A stretch of 64,000 bases of DNA from Panulirus ornatus (GCF_036320965.1 NC_092271.1:13228596-13292595); one strand, 5' to 3'; counted from the stretch's first letter, positions 26,010-39,742 are shown. Program-made: numbers and translations. Notes: generated from the letters alone by a model not told the origin.

Positions 26010-26345
26010 ATCTTATTATACTTAACCGCCGCCTCCCGCGTTAGCGAGGTAGCGCAAGGAAACAGACGAAGAATGGCCCAACCCACTCACATACACATGT
26101 ATACACATAAACGCCCATACACGCACATATACATACATATATATTTCAACGTATACATACTTATACATATACATATACGCATGGACATATCCATACTTGC
26201 TGCCTTATCCATTCTCGTCGCCACCCTGCCACACACAAAACAGCACCCCCCCCCCCACCCCCTCCAGCGAGGCAGCGCCAAGAACAGACGAAAGAGGCCA
26301 CATTCGTTCATGTCATGTGTGATGCACTGAAACCAATTCAACCAT
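26010..26345 (-). mobile_element. LINE 3-prime UTR fragment, long form
   Basis: The reverse complement gives the UTR from the GGTGCATCACACATGACA segment to the GCGGGAGGCGGCG tail. Coding sequence is absent. Confidence 0.65.
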
Positions 26346-27034
26346 TCAAGAAAAGCCTCCTGTCCCATTGCCGAGAGGGGGAAAACTTTCTTCAGTATGA
26401 TTAAATACAGAATAATTGTTTACTATCAGACGCCAAATGGAGTGAAACTATATGGAACGGCAGGCATACTACATGTCTTTAAATCATTTGTATACTTTGC
26501 TATTCTTAATACCCAAGTCACTGTTTCTGATCTTTCCATTGTCACAAATAGCCTCGAAAGGACCCACTTGTCTGTTGTTTTGAATCCCTTTGATATTCCT
26601 TAAAACATAACATACATATCTTTTCATAATGGAGATCTGTATAGTAGACTCTAGAAGTTGACTGATGCTTTGCCTTAAACCTAATTTTTGCAATTCTACA
26701 TGGTATCATATCAACAGACAACATCGTTATCTTTATGCCCAAACTCCAAGCTCAGTCAGCCGCTAAATCTACCTAGGCAATGAAAAACAAGCGGAAGAGA
26801 ACGTGTCCAGCCTGCTGTCTTTTAGGTTCTATCATCTTATCTACTGCAGCTGAGGTATCCAACTGTTCCCCAAACAACATTCCAACCATTGTGATCCAAC
26901 CATCTCAACACTGGCAGCCTAAATAACCACGTCTCGCGTCTTGTTGAAGCACAAGCATTTTGCTCACCAATTAATATAAATATTGTTTGTAGATCCGACA
27001 GTGATGACGTTAACACTGCTCCACAGTTAGACAT

Positions 27035-28894
27035 TGCTCGGCGCTTGACAAATAGTTACTAGTACTCACGACCTGGAAGTTGCTGTCAGTAGATCTACGG
27101 GATAGAAACAAACGCAACCGTGTGTTTTCATCGAAGCTCATCACCGTTACGTTAAGTTACGTTAATGCTCAATGTGAATCGCTCACCTACGATTCCATGG
27201 TTGGATTAACTAGAAAACAGAAATGTATGAAGGATGAAGCGAAACACAACCAGCCATTAGTGGCAAGCATACATTATCCTTCTCTCGGTAGCGTAATTTC
27301 CTTTTTCTCTGTAAAAGTAGTATAAAATGACAGACCATCTTAAATCCAAAGCAGTTCGGCGTATTATGAATATTCATGTCGCTATGAATATTTTTTTTAA
27401 AGGTTCACAACAACAGGAAACCGAGCCCGCTTTTGCAAGGTGTAGAAAAGGTGTGACTGTACCATTGTTCTTATGATAATATGTAAACTCTCGAGAAAAC
27501 TGAAGTCTATTGTGTTACACCATATATTGTTGCACCGCAGCCTGAGTCTGTGGTGTACAAGGAAGGGGTTATAGATATATATGACAATCTTTATGTCAAG
27601 GGAGTATCATATAACCTAACTTATGATATTGCGGTAAACATGTGCAATATAAATAATGTATCTGTGGTGTATCATGAGAAATACCGACGGGCAAAGGCAG
27701 TGTGACGCAATGGGGGTTACCAGGGTTTTCCTGAGGCGACAGTCCCCGATGGGTTGATCCTAGCAGCGTCGATCCCCTCACAGCCTCGCTTCACATACGT
27801 CTGGCAACTCTGTACTACACAAAATGAGACTGCCTGGTTGTACCACTAATTGCTGTTCCTACTGAGAAAACATCAATGTTGTCAAGATCAAAGGGTTTGC
27901 TTCTCTTTGGTTTTATCATCTGTAAACGATTTCATGTACTTCTCAAAACTTTGCTGCGAGTTAGACCTAGAAGATCTTGAGGAGCAGCTGTTCGGCGTTT
28001 CCCTCAAGTTTGCATTTTTGGTTTTCTTAAAATCTAAAAGGAAAAAACAAACTAGTAAGTAAATGTAAAATGCGTTATAATCTTTATTTTTTTAACTCAT
28101 GCCCATTTTCTACGTTTACATGTGATTTTAGATGCATGGACCACATGCATAGTGAGACAGTGTGGTCTTAGAATTATCTTTAACATGTGGTGTTGAAATT
28201 TTTTTTCTGTTGCCATAATGACCCTGGCAGTTGATAGACCTAAAGCCCAAACCACCAACCAACCAACTAACCAAATCCAACGATGTTTTGATACATGTAT
28301 CACAATGTACTCAGTTTCCTGCTGCCACCAGACACATCATCAATCACGCCCACACAAACTGTAAATTCGGATTATATTAAGATATATACATAATACCAGC
28401 ATCAACCTTAAGCGCTGATAACGATATTGGGATACCCAAACCTGTGTCCTTGACAGGCTTGAAGTTAACTATGGCTTATGATGCGATTATTATAAACATC
28501 ATTGAGATACGTGAACCAGCCAATGTTATCGACAACTGAACGACAGACATGTAAAAGTCAGACACTCTTGCTGCAAACATTACAAACACAATCATAATGA
28601 AGGTTGATAAAAACATTACGACGCACATCCGGGGCCAAACTTCCCCCACTTCCACAGACAGAGCTCTCACCCCGTTTTTTTTCTACAGCTGAGCCAGTGT
28701 TGTGACGCCAGTATCAGAGTTAGGAGTTTTTCCCTCACGCTTGCCACATTTAACACTTAACATCGCTAGACTCCGGAGGCTTCACCTCATTTATCTATTC
28801 AAGTGACTTGAAAGCGAAACATCCAACAGCTTTTTAGCTGCGAGAGAACTGGGACAGTGACAACTGCAGTGAGCAGATTTGCCACTGTTACAAA
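27035..28894. other. Upstream region of receptor A, no gene recognised
   Basis: Short open frames only. No hAT or LINE similarity, in contrast to the regions upstream of receptors B and C. No clear TATA box before the ATG at 28895. Confidence 0.45.
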
Positions 28895-29070
28895 ATGAGT
28901 GTAAACAAGACTGGTGAGGGTGTTGAGCACCCGCAGCTAATTAAGTTTGCAATTTTCCACTGCTGCACTGTCTTCGTCGTGGGTGCCATTGGTAAGTTCA
29001 CAGAATTATTTTACTGGAAATGGTATTTAATAGTTAAAGGTTCGTTCGCACTGTAATTGTTCAGCCACAT

Positions 29071-29159
<89 letters not shown>

Positions 29160-30694
29160 ACGTTATTGCTATGGTAAATGTCAGCCTCATTATCAAGTGT
29201 TGAGCTCCCTACGGTTTTAGTGACAGGGTTATCAGCTTCAGTTCGAATAATGATACATTATGAAACTTAACATCAAAGTGCTCTGCTGTTTGTACACTCT
29301 CGTTAACAAGCGAGGTATCTTCTTGTAACTTCAGAATGGTTCGTTCGTTCTCATGAAGCCTAAGAAAATCGGGAACACAAATCATGCAAGGTTCATATAC
29401 CATCCCATATATCATCTTCGACTCTGTTCTCTTTTCCCTGGGGTGGATAAAGTATATAGAGCCTTTTAGTTCGCTCATACCCATCCTTCACTATGTTTAT
29501 TAAACTGAAGCGAACATATTATACGTTCCCAGTCTCTCATACACAACGCTTGCTCTGCAAACATCCGAAATTGTTGCAATCCTGTGGCACCCTCGCCAAA
29601 CATATCTCTAGCACTAAACTGTTTACTTGCTACGTCTGCCTATCTTTCTCCCAAACTGCCTGTACTTGAACATCCGGACATTCTGGTGTATGTCATCTTC
29701 AGCCTGTCATGTATCCTATGTGGCCATGACCTTTGAAGTGGTTACCATCCATGCTTCTTTTTTTTTTCTAACAATTTCTTCAACACTACGTGTTTTCCTT
29801 ACAACTTCGTTCTTCATCTATTTCCCTAATCCCCTGTTAACTACTTAAGTTATCCAATTTAACTGCTCTTGTTTCTTACTTAACTGGACCTACAATTATA
29901 TATGAGAATCAGGACAAGCATCCCATGATACAATGTTCTTGCACACTCTACGAGTCAGTACAACTTGTTTTTCTTTCGTGCAGGAACTTGAAACTTCCAT
30001 ACTCATCATCAACATCACTCCCAGAAACGTAAACTCATCAGGTCTTTAATTCTTCTCCACCCAAAATGGTTTCAGCTTAGTGTATGTCGATCTTTTTCAA
30101 ATCAACGAACCTTGTTATCATATTTACTTTCAGCATCCTCTCCCTTCGCATATTACCGAAGAGGTCTACCATTCTATCGTAAAGTCCATCTCTGACTCGG
30201 CTAACAAGGCATCATCTGCATATAAAAACTAAGGCACCAGCTTCAGTTTTGTTCCTGCATGGTTCAGCTATCTACCGCTCTCGTCCCGCCTCGTTCTCAT
30301 CTGCCAATTTGTGTCTGTGCTTGCTCGTCATTTTACTTCTGCCTCAAGACCAGTGCCTTTCCCCATCTTTCTAGACTCATATATGGATTCAGACCATCCT
30401 GAGGAGGACTGCTGTGATCCCATCAACTCTCATGATTCATCTTTAAAATTCTTCTCTTCCAAGTCTTTAAATCTCATCACACTTTTTTTTTGCCCCTTCA
30501 ATCAGCTTGACTCTTACAGACTTTCATCTGATCAACAAAATGGCTTAGGGAAGCGAAATACATCTGATTCATAGCGAGTCTGCCTCTCACAGGGAGCTTA
30601 GGGAACATCATATCATGGCCTTTGATATTTCAAAGTCTTTTGCTAGTTTTGGGAATAAGACTCAAATTTCTAAAACAGAATCGTTGGCTTATCC

Positions 30695-30743
<49 letters not shown>

Positions 30744-31750
30744 AGCTTCCACTTTTCTATTCCGTCGGTCCACTGTTGTAGCTGTTAACGGATCGATCCC
30801 CGCTTCTCATGCTATCCTTCTCTTTGAATGATCTCCCTGCTAATCTTCCTCTCCTTTTCAATCCCAGTCCTCCTCACCTCCCCGACTACCCTCATTTCAA
30901 AACTGAACGTCTCTCTCGGGTTGCTGTAATCTTGCTAACCGTCATCACTGTTACAGGTAACGGTGTAACGCTGTGGTGCATAGCGACGTGCACTAGGCTA
31001 CAGCGAGCGGTGAAGGTGCTCCTGGCCAGCGTCTTCTTGCCACTCCTCCTCATCTGCCTGGTGTCTGGACCCATAACGTCCCAGGTCCTTACTGCTGTCC
31101 TCGCCAATGACCCCTACAGGTTCTCTAGGACCTTCGAGATTGTTCATTCCCTTTTCTACAGCGCCTTGGCACAGATGGTGCACGTCTACATCGCTGCTGT
31201 CTCCCTCTTCAGGTTAGCAAGCAAGAAAATTGGTTGACTGGCCGTGAACCGAGCCATGATTAGGAGTCAAACATCAAAATGGCTAAGCGCAATAAGTGGT
31301 GTGCCACAGGGATCAGTTTTAGGACCAGTGCTCTTTCTCACAGGCGTCACATTTGGGAATGTTGGTGTTGAAAGTTTTACCGTCTATGATTCTCCGATTT
31401 TTCTTCAAAACGACTGTTTTCATCCCCGCCTTTTGTTACCAAAGATCCATTGTGGCTTTAAGATAATAATGCCGAGAGGGAGTCACGTAATGACTCTAGG
31501 GGGAAAGATTAGAATTCTCCTCTCGTCCACGAGCGCTGACCATGGAAGCAACTTATGACGCTTTCACAGCAGCAAGATTATATAGTAATGTTACACTCGC
31601 ATGATCGATCAGTGCATTCTGCGGTGTCCGACATCCGTGAGACATGGGACATGACTTGTCTTCATAAGGATTCTGTTCTGGATCAGTTAATACTAGTGAT
31701 ACAGGGAGGTAGGAGGAAGGGAAGTTGGGTAGTTATGAGGGTTTCAGACT

Positions 31751-31815
<65 letters not shown>

Positions 31816-31977
31816 GAATAAAGTGTATATGAACGCGCACCTTCATAGACCATACAAACCTCCAATAGCCAGGATCGAACCCGGGATCCCGGTGCCGCAG
31901 GCGGGAATGCTACCGCTAGGATTTCCGCCTGCGGCACAAAGGTCCCGAGTTTGATCCTGGCTGTTGGAGATTTGTAT

Positions 31978-32045
<68 letters not shown>

Positions 32046-32086
32046 CACGAATGTAAAACTCCCTACCAGTAATACCAGATTTGTAT

Positions 32087-32176
<90 letters not shown>

Positions 32177-32656
32177 AGTAATGCACATTTAGTAATAACA
32201 CAGCAGTCACTAACATCTCTCAAACATACATAAACGACATGCTTTGTATTGCTAATCACTTTAGCTACCACACTCACCTGTGCCACTCCCGCATGCAGGG
32301 CGGTAGCGGTGTGGAGCCCACACAGACAAGCAGTGAAGCTTCGGGTTGCCGTGGCTGTCGTTACATGCATCTTCATCTACTCTGTCCTCGTAACTGTGGT
32401 AAGTCCTGGGGAAAAAAAAGAATATATATATCCTGGGGATAGGGGAGAAAGAATACTTCCCACGTATTCCCTGCGTGTCGTAGAAGGCGACTAAAAGGGA
32501 AGGGAGCGGGGGGCTGGAAATCTTCCCCTCTCATTTTTTTTTTCAATTTTCCAAAGGAAGGAACAGAGAAGGGGGCCGGGTGAGGATGTTTCCTCAGAGG
32601 CCCAGTCCTCTGTTCTTAACGCTACCTCGCTGAGGCGGGAAATGGCGAATAGTATG

Positions 32657-32703
<47 letters not shown>

Positions 32704-32744
32704 TATTATTATTATCATTATTATTATTGTTATTATTATTATTA

Positions 32745-32781
<37 letters not shown>

Positions 32782-35700
32782 GCTTTGTCGCTGTCTCCCG
32801 CGTTTGCGAGGTAGCGCAAGGAAACAGACGAAAGAAATGGCACAACCCACCCCCATACACATCTATATACATACACGTCCACACACGCAAATATACATAC
32901 CTATACATCTCAATGTACACATATATATACACACACAGACATATACATATATACGAATGTACATAATTCATACTGTCTGCCTTTATTTATTCACAACGCC
33001 ACACATAGAATAACATCCCCCTCCCCCTTCATGTGTGCGAGGTAGCGCTAGGAAAAGACAACAAAGGCCCCATTCGTTCACACTCAGTCCCCAGCTGCCA
33101 CGTGATAATGCCCGAAACCACAGCTCCCTTTCCACATCCAGGCCCCACAGAACTTTCCATGGTTTACCCCAGACGCTTCACATGCCCTGATTCAATCCAT
33201 TGACAGCACGTCGACCCCGGTATACCACATCGATCCAATTCACTCTATTCCTTGCCCGCCTTTCACCCTCCTCCATGTTCAGGCCCCGATCACTCAAAAT
33301 CTTTTTCACTCCATCTTTCCACCTCCAATTTGGTCTCCCATTTCTCCTCGTTCCCTCCACTTCCGACACATATATCCTCTTGGTCAGTCTTTCCTTACTC
33401 ATTCTCTCCATGTGCCCAAACCATTTCAAAACACCCTCTTCTGCTCTCTCAACCACGCTCTTTTTATTTCCACACATTTCTCTTACCCTTACATTACTTA
33501 CTCGATCAAACCACCTGACACCACATATTGTCCTCAGACATCTTATTTCCAGCACATCCACCCTCCTGCGCACAACTCTATCCATAGCCCACGCCTCGCA
33601 ACCATACAACATTGCTGGAACCACTATTCCTTCAAACTTACCCATTTTTGCTTTCCGAGATAATGTTCTCGACTTCCACACATTCTTCAAGGCTCCCAGG
33701 ATTTTCGCCCCCTCCCCCACCCTATGATTCACTTCCGCTTCCATGGTTCCATCTGCTGCCAGATCCACTCCCAGATATCTAAAACACTTTACTTCCTCCA
33801 GTTTTTCTCCATTCAAACTTACCTCCCAATTGACTTGACCCTCAACCCTACTGTACCTAATAACCTTGCTCTTATTCACATTTACTCTTAACTTTTTTCT
33901 TTCACACACTTTACCAAATTCAGTCACCAGCTTCTGCAGTTTCTCACATGAATCAGCCACCAACGCTGTATCATCAGCGAACAACAACTGACTCACTTCC
34001 CAAGCTCTCTCATCCACAACAGACTGCATACTTGCCCCTCTTTCCAAAACTCTTGCATTCACCTCCCTAACAACCCCATCCATAAACAAATTAAACAACC
34101 ATGGAGACATCACACACCCCTGCCGCAAACCTACATTCACTGAGAACCAATCACTTTCCTCTCTTCCTACACGTACACATGCCTTACATCCTCGATAAAA
34201 ACTTTTCACTGCTTCTAACAACTTTCCTCCCACACCATATATTCTTAAAACCTTCCACAGAGCATCTCTATCAACTCTGTCATATGCCTTCTCCAGATCC
34301 ATTAATGCTACATACAAATCCATTTTTTGCTTTTCTAAGTATTTCTCACATACATTCTTCAAAGCAAACACCTGATCCACACATCCTCTACCACTTCTGA
34401 AACCACACTGCTCTTCCCCAATCTGATGCTCTGTACATGCCTTCACCCTCTCAATCAATACCCTCCCATATGATTTACCAGGAATACTCAACAAACTTAT
34501 ACCTCTGTAATTTGAGCACTCACTCTTATCCCCTTTGCCTTTGTACAATGGCACTATGCAAGCATTCCGCCAATCCTCAGGCACCTCACCATGAATCATA
34601 CATACATTAAATAACCTTACCAACCAGTCAACAATACAGTCACCCCCTTTTTTAATAAATTCCACTGCAATACCATCCAAACCTGCTGCCTTGCCGGCTT
34701 TTATCTTCCGCAAAGCTTTTACTACCTCTTCTCTGTTTACCAAATCATTTTCCCTAACCCTCTCACTTTGCACACCACCTCGACCAAAACACCCTATATC
34801 TGCCACACTATCATCAAACACATTCAACAGACCTTCAAAATACTCACTCCATCTCCTCACATCACCACTACTTGTTATCACCTCCCCATTAGCCCCCTTC
34901 ACTGAAGTTCCCATTTGCTCCCTTGTCTTACGCACTTTATTTACCTCCTTCCAGAACATCTTTTTATTCTCCCTGAAATTTAAAGATACTCTCTCACCCC
35001 AACTCTCATTTACCCTCTTTTTCACCTCTTGCACCTTTCTCTTGACCTCCTGCCCCTTTCTTTTTTACATCTCCCACTCATTTGCATTTTTTCCCTGCAA
35101 AAATCGTCCATATGCCTCTCTCTTCTCTTTCACTAATAATCTTACTTCTTCATCCCACCACTCACTACCCTTTCTAATCAGCCCACCTCCCACGCTTCTC
35201 ATGCCACAAGCATCTTTTGCGCAAGCCATCACTGCTTCCCTAAATACATCCCATTCCTCCCCCACTCCCCTTACGTCCTTTGTTCTCACCTTTTTCCATT
35301 CTGTACTCAGTCTCTCCTGGTACTTCCTCACACAAGTCTTCTTCCCAAGCTCATTTACTCTCACCACCCTCTTCACCCCAACATTCTCTCTTCTTTTCTT
35401 AAAACCCATACAAATCTTCACCTTCGCCTCCACAAGATAATGATCAGACATCCCTCCAGTTGCACCTCTCAGCACATTAACATCCAAAAGTCTCTCTTTC
35501 GCGCGCCTGTCAATTAACACGTAATCCAATAACGCTCTCTGGCCATCTCTCCTACTTACATACGTATACTTATGTATATCTCGCTTTTTAAACCAGGTAT
35601 TCCCAATCACCAGTCCTTTTTCAGCACATAAATCTACAAGCTCTTCACCATTTCCATTTACAACACTGAACACCCCATGTATACCAATTATTCCCTCAAC

Positions 35701-36587
35701 TGCCACATTACTCACCTTTGCATTCAAATCACCCATCACTATAACCCGGTCTTGTGCATCAAAACCATTAACACACTCATTCCTTCTCCCAAAACACTTG
35801 CCTCTCATTATCTTTCTTCTCATGCATATGCACCAATAATCACCCATCTCTCTCCATCAACTTTCAGTTTTACTCATATTAATCTAGAATTTACTTTCTT
35901 ACATTCTATCACATACTCCCACAACTCCTGTTTCAGGAGTAGTGCTACTCCTTCCCTTGCTTTTGTCCTCTCACTAGCTCCTGACTTTACTCCCAAGACA
36001 TTGCCAAACCACTCTTCCCCTTTACCCTTGAGCTTCGTTTCACTCAAGAGCCAAAACATCCAGGTTCCTTTCCTCAAACATATTACCTATCTCTCCTTTT
36101 TTCACATCTTGGTTACATCCACACACATTTAGACACCCCAATCTGAGCCTTCGAGGAGGATGAGCACTCCCCGCGTGACTTCTTCTGTTTCCCATTTTAG
36201 AAAGTTAAGATACAAGGAGGGGAGGATTTCTGGCCCCCCCGCTCCCGTCCCCTCTAGTCGCCTTGGGGATTGAGGAGAAAGAATACTTCCCACGTATTCC
36301 CTGCGTGTCGAAGAAGGCGACTAAAAGGGGAAGGACCGGGGGCTGGAAACCCACCCCTTTCATTTTTAATTTTCCAAAAGAAGGAACAGAGAAGGGGGCC
36401 AAGTGAGGATTTCCCTCAAAGGCTCAGTCCTCTGTTCTTAACGCTACCTCGTTAACGCGGGAAATGGCGATTAGTTATGATTGCCTGAAGACTGTTACAA
36501 AATCTAGCATTAAACGTGCACCTTTTACAGTTAAGTGAAATAACTATTTGCTTCGTTAATACTTCAGGTTTTATATGTAATGATATG

Positions 36588-36640
<53 letters not shown>

Positions 36641-38276
36641 AAGCGAATAAGAATTTTTGAAACTTTTCAGACATTTTGACGCTTTTTATCATGCCATGTT
36701 ATTCAGTCTTTAGGACGAATTCTGGGAGTTGTCTACGAGGCGCTGAGAATGATAGACATGTACTGGACATAAAGCCATCTCATTGCTACATTAGTAGCTG
36801 ACCTATACATGTACATCCATACAAACAGACGTACCTCTCATGAACATTATGCATCACCTTGTCACCTTGTCACAGCAACACAAATACTTATCATAACCTT
36901 AAAAAAATTAGTGAAATATTTTTAGTCCGCACATCATTTACTAATAAACTTAGTAGTATCATTCCGCAATAATTGTCATTCAGATTTTCAATATCTAACT
37001 GTTTTAGCATTGTCAAAAGAAAGCATTTCTTTTTTTAATGTGTGTAGTTTTTAGAAACTTTCCCATCTTCCCAATGATAAACCTTACGTCATTCGTTTGT
37101 TATATCGAAAAGCTAAGTATTGCTCTCGTCTGTGATTTCTTAGTAACCAAGCGAGTGCCAAATAGACTAACTAACTATCATGATGTCATGTGATGTGGAT
37201 CATCTTTTGTTTTACGAGGATGCAAAGATGATTAAACACTGTCGTAAACTATCATCAGGGTATGTTGGGGTCGATGTATCTCGGCTACGTGCAGGAGAGA
37301 TCGCTGAAGCGAACAGTCACAGTGCTCTACTTCTTCCTCAACACGATGATGCCCATCCTAGTCACCATCACTTGCTATGGAACCATGATGTTTGTTGTAA
37401 GTACCCACTCAACTCCTTTACAACGCTGGTTCACAGCCTTCACTCAATAGTGAGAATTGTATAAAAGATATCCAAGATTTGGATGTGGAGACTGCCCCGG
37501 GCACATAAAGTCCAAAAATGACACCTGATCTTGATCACATGAAGCCATTAGATCCAGTGCATTTTTGCCTCTATAAACAAATGCTAAGCACTAAACAATG
37601 TTTGGGTAGACTATTTTCACAAAAAGGCGAGGTCTACCTTGGTACCTTACTGAATCATAATATGCAGAAATACACAATGTGAGTCTTGGACAACCTCCAC
37701 TTCCTTAACAACATTACCAAGTTTGATTGGTAAATAGTGACTAACTGAAAATAAGGGCAGCAAGGAGTATTCCTCACCATCTGCTTATACCTACCGCTGC
37801 TGCTGACCTGCTTTTCGTTTCCTTTTTTATTTTTTCAGGTGCGGCGCAACAAGCGTCGCTTGGCCAACAGTCAACACAGCGTGAAGGCTCACAGTGCCTG
37901 TGACGAAGCGACCCGCGCCATGCTGGCCGTCTTCCTCAGCACTCTCATCCTCGGTTTCCCTCATTCAGTTTACCACATGATCGAGGATCCACCAATGATT
38001 TATGACATTATTTTCCATATTTTGTTTTCCACTCACTTTGCTCTGGACCCACTGGTATTCGTCTGGTTTAACCGTAACTACCGTAAACGGACTGTTGAGA
38101 AAATGCGTTTAGGTCTGGCCTGGATAACACGGTGTTCTAGTTCCTCCCCGACGCCCAAGACGAACTCCAGTGCCTTACACAACTACACCTCCACGTCAGT
38201 CAGCCCTGATCACACGACCTCTTCAAAAAAGCAAACCGATTCAGCGATGACACATGGTACGGATTCAGGTGAATAA
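28895..38276 (+). CDS. Orphan seven-transmembrane receptor A (class A-like GPCR), five exons
   Basis: Exons 28895-28991, 30957-31212, 32299-32398, 37259-37396 and 37839-38276, phases 1-2-0-0, giving 342 residues. Exon 1 gives a short extracellular tail with an NKT glycosylation site and most of TM1; Gly33-Asn34 (the GN of TM1) straddles the first junction. TM2 is about residues 51-70. TM3 ends in [11 protein letters not shown], an Arg118 at the DRY position without the Asp. TM4 is about 134-151. TM5 has Pro183 and Tyr191, matching P5.50 and Y5.58. TM6 has Pro238, and TM7 ends [14 protein letters not shown], a DPxxF form of NPxxY. It lacks the TM2 Asp, the TM4 Trp and the TM3 Cys of the usual disulfide. 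Intron 3 holds a near full-length LINE. The overall seven-helix call is firm; the ligand class is not recognised. Confidence 0.85.
29074..29156. repeat. (CT)n microsatellite
   Basis: About 83 bases of pure CT in intron 1 of receptor A, about 80 bases after the donor of exon 1. Confidence 0.9.
30300..31350 (+). mobile_element. Decayed non-LTR retrotransposon of a second family (Jockey/CR1-like RT)
   Basis: Scattered frames show [12 protein letters not shown] (RT block 1), DISKSF-like remnants, [14 protein letters not shown] and, at 31244-31340, [15 protein letters not shown], a typical RT motif. Exon 2 of receptor A (30957-31212) interrupts the order, so these may be two separate fragments in introns 1 and 2. 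An (AC)n tract lies at 30697-30740. Confidence 0.45.
31754..32174. repeat. TA tract cluster
   Basis: TA tracts at 31754-31815, 31981-32045 and 32092-32174 in intron 2 of receptor A, surrounding a tRNA-like palindrome. Confidence 0.85.
31850..31980. repeat. tRNA-like inverted pair (tRNA-derived SINE heads)
   Basis: The minus strand at 31919-31860 reads TAGCGGTAGCATTCCCGCCT, an A-box-like start, with B box GGTTCGATCCT at 31881-31871. The plus strand at 31918-31975 carries the same sequence in a diverged form (GAGTTTGATCCTGG). The two halves meet near 31917 and form a long palindrome. The sequence resembles tRNA-Gly(GCC), but there is no intact acceptor stem, so it is not a functional tRNA gene. 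Confidence 0.6.
32431..32668 (+). mobile_element. SINE copy
   Basis: Starts just after exon 3 of receptor A (ends 32398) at ATCCTGGGGATAGGGGAGAA and ends GCGAATAGTATGAAA with an A tract and TA repeats. It is sense to the receptor. Confidence 0.75.
32698..32780. repeat. (TTA)n microsatellite, tail of the full-length LINE
   Basis: Read on the element strand this is (TAA)n, the same tail type as at 240-302, so it is likely to be the authentic LINE end. Confidence 0.75.
32770..36190 (-). mobile_element. Near full-length non-LTR retrotransposon (APE endonuclease plus RT, RTE-like)
   Basis: The longest copy of the dominant LINE family, inserted antisense in intron 3 of receptor A. The endonuclease region lies at about 36080-35065 ([28 protein letters not shown]). 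It is followed by a 618-residue open reverse transcriptase frame at 35034-33178 with [44 protein letters not shown] and [10 protein letters not shown], and a C-terminal WFGHMERM...[12 protein letters not shown] block. A 3-prime UTR of about 400 bases continues to 32770 and is followed by a (TAA)n tail (seen as TTA on the plus strand, 32698-32780). At least two frame breaks (about 35870 and 35040-35065) separate the coding blocks, so this copy is probably inactive. Clade assignment is from memory of RT motifs. Confidence 0.85.
36195..36478 (+). mobile_element. SINE copy with a short inverted SINE piece at its left
   Basis: Positions 36195-36262 are the reverse complement of the SINE 5-prime half (GGGGAGGATTTCTGG..CTAGTCGCC). 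Positions 36263-36478 form a sense copy ending GCGGGAAATGGCGATTAGTT. Together they form a head-to-head pair next to the 5-prime end of the full-length LINE. Confidence 0.6.
36590..36638. repeat. (GT)n microsatellite
   Basis: About 45 bases of GT in intron 3 of receptor A. Confidence 0.9.
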
Positions 38277-38712
38277 AAGTGGCCTCACTTAATTCTAACA
38301 CCACTTATCATGGATGTTAGAAAGTGTGGAATTCCAACACTTGTGGGCGAAGAGATGGAAGACCATGCCAGTGGCGATATTAGCCAAGTGTCGCTAGACT
38401 TCAAGGACGTTTGGATGTATCATCACCAAAACTACTTTCCCAAATCTAAACTGGTTTCACCAGTTTAACCTGAGTATTACACACATATGATATATTTGTT
38501 GTCTTATATATCTCACTGCCTTCTGTAAGGAAATATTAGTATGCGTCTAGATATATTGTGGCAAAGTTAGGACTTTCTTTTTTTCTCTATCTGCTGTATT
38601 CTTAAGCATTCTCATAACAATGTACATATTACTGTCATATGTTGCGGGTTATCTGTTTAATGTGTGAAAATCGCTGAGTGCTTTTCTTGTGGAAGGAATC
38701 TGTAGCTGAGAA

Positions 38713-38718
38713 AATAAA
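38713..38718 (+). terminator. Candidate polyadenylation signal of receptor A
   Basis: AATAAA lies about 440 bases after the stop codon. Another AATAAA at 38272-38277 overlaps the TAA stop itself and is less likely to be used. Confidence 0.35.
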
Positions 38719-38816
38719 TAGATATAGCACAACGCATGTTATCTGCACTCACCTGAATTTACTAACCAACCTATACTTTATGTTGGTTTGAGTCAAAATT
38801 ATCGTCATTTACCTGA

Positions 38817-38840
<24 letters not shown>

Positions 38841-38848
<8 letters not shown>

Positions 38849-39069
38849 CATACATATTCGTCATTTCCCGCGCCAGCGAGATAGCATTAAGAACAAAGTA
38901 CTGAGCCTTAGAGGGAATATCCTCACTTGGCCCCTCCTCTGTTCCTTCTATTGGAAAACTAAAAACGAAAGGGGAGGATTTCCAGCCCCCCGCTCCTTCC
39001 CCTTTTAGCCGCCTTCTAGGACACGCAAGGAATACTTGGGAAGTATTCTTTCTCCCCTATCCCCAGGGA

Positions 39070-39071
<2 letters not shown>
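38841..39071 (-). mobile_element. SINE copy, antisense
   Basis: Reverse-complement family member between TA tracts at 38818-38840 and 39072-39135, downstream of receptor A. Confidence 0.7.
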
Positions 39072-39134
<63 letters not shown>

Positions 39135-39137
<3 letters not shown>

Positions 39138-39448
39138 ATCCATTGAAGCGGAAGCGAGTCACAGGGTGGGAAGGGGGCGAACGTTCTGGGATTGTTGAAG
39201 AATGTGTGGAAGGCGAGAATGTTATCTCGGAGAGCAAAAATGGGTATGTTTGAAGGAATAGTAGTTCCAACAATGTTATATGGTTGTGAGGCATGGGCTA
39301 TAGATAGGGTTGTGCGGAGGAGGGTGGATGTGTTGGAAATAAGATGTTTGAGGACAATGGAGTGTCATTCCATGTATGGCGGAGTGGCGACGAGAATGAA
39401 TGAAGGCAGCAAGTATGAATTATGTAGATGTGTATATATGTATATGTC

Positions 39449-39524
<76 letters not shown>

Positions 39525-39650
39525 GTATGTATATGTGCGTGTGTGGACGTGTATGTATATACATGTGTATGTGGGTGGGTTGGGCCATTCTTTCGTCTGT
39601 TTCCTTTCGCTACCTCGCTAACGCGGGAGACAGCGACAAGGTATAAGAAA

Positions 39651-39655
<5 letters not shown>
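39135..39655 (+). mobile_element. Internally deleted LINE fragment
   Basis: RT C-terminal coding ([20 protein letters not shown] to CLRTM at about 39357) joins directly to the distal 3-prime UTR (ATGGCGGAGTGGCGACGAGA). About 400 bases present in other copies are missing. A TA tract fills 39454-39521. Confidence 0.7.

Positions 39656-39742
<87 letters not shown>

Noticed and set aside
31860..31919. A functional tRNA-Gly gene on the minus strand
   Set aside because: B box and part of the D arm are present but no paired acceptor stem; the inverted mate and TA flanks fit a tRNA-derived repeat.
33200..33727. Plus-strand open frame of 175 codons and similar frames at 24188, 47257 and 57592
   Set aside because: Antisense shadows of the LINE reverse transcriptase; Ser/Pro/Leu-rich composition mirrors the opposite strand.
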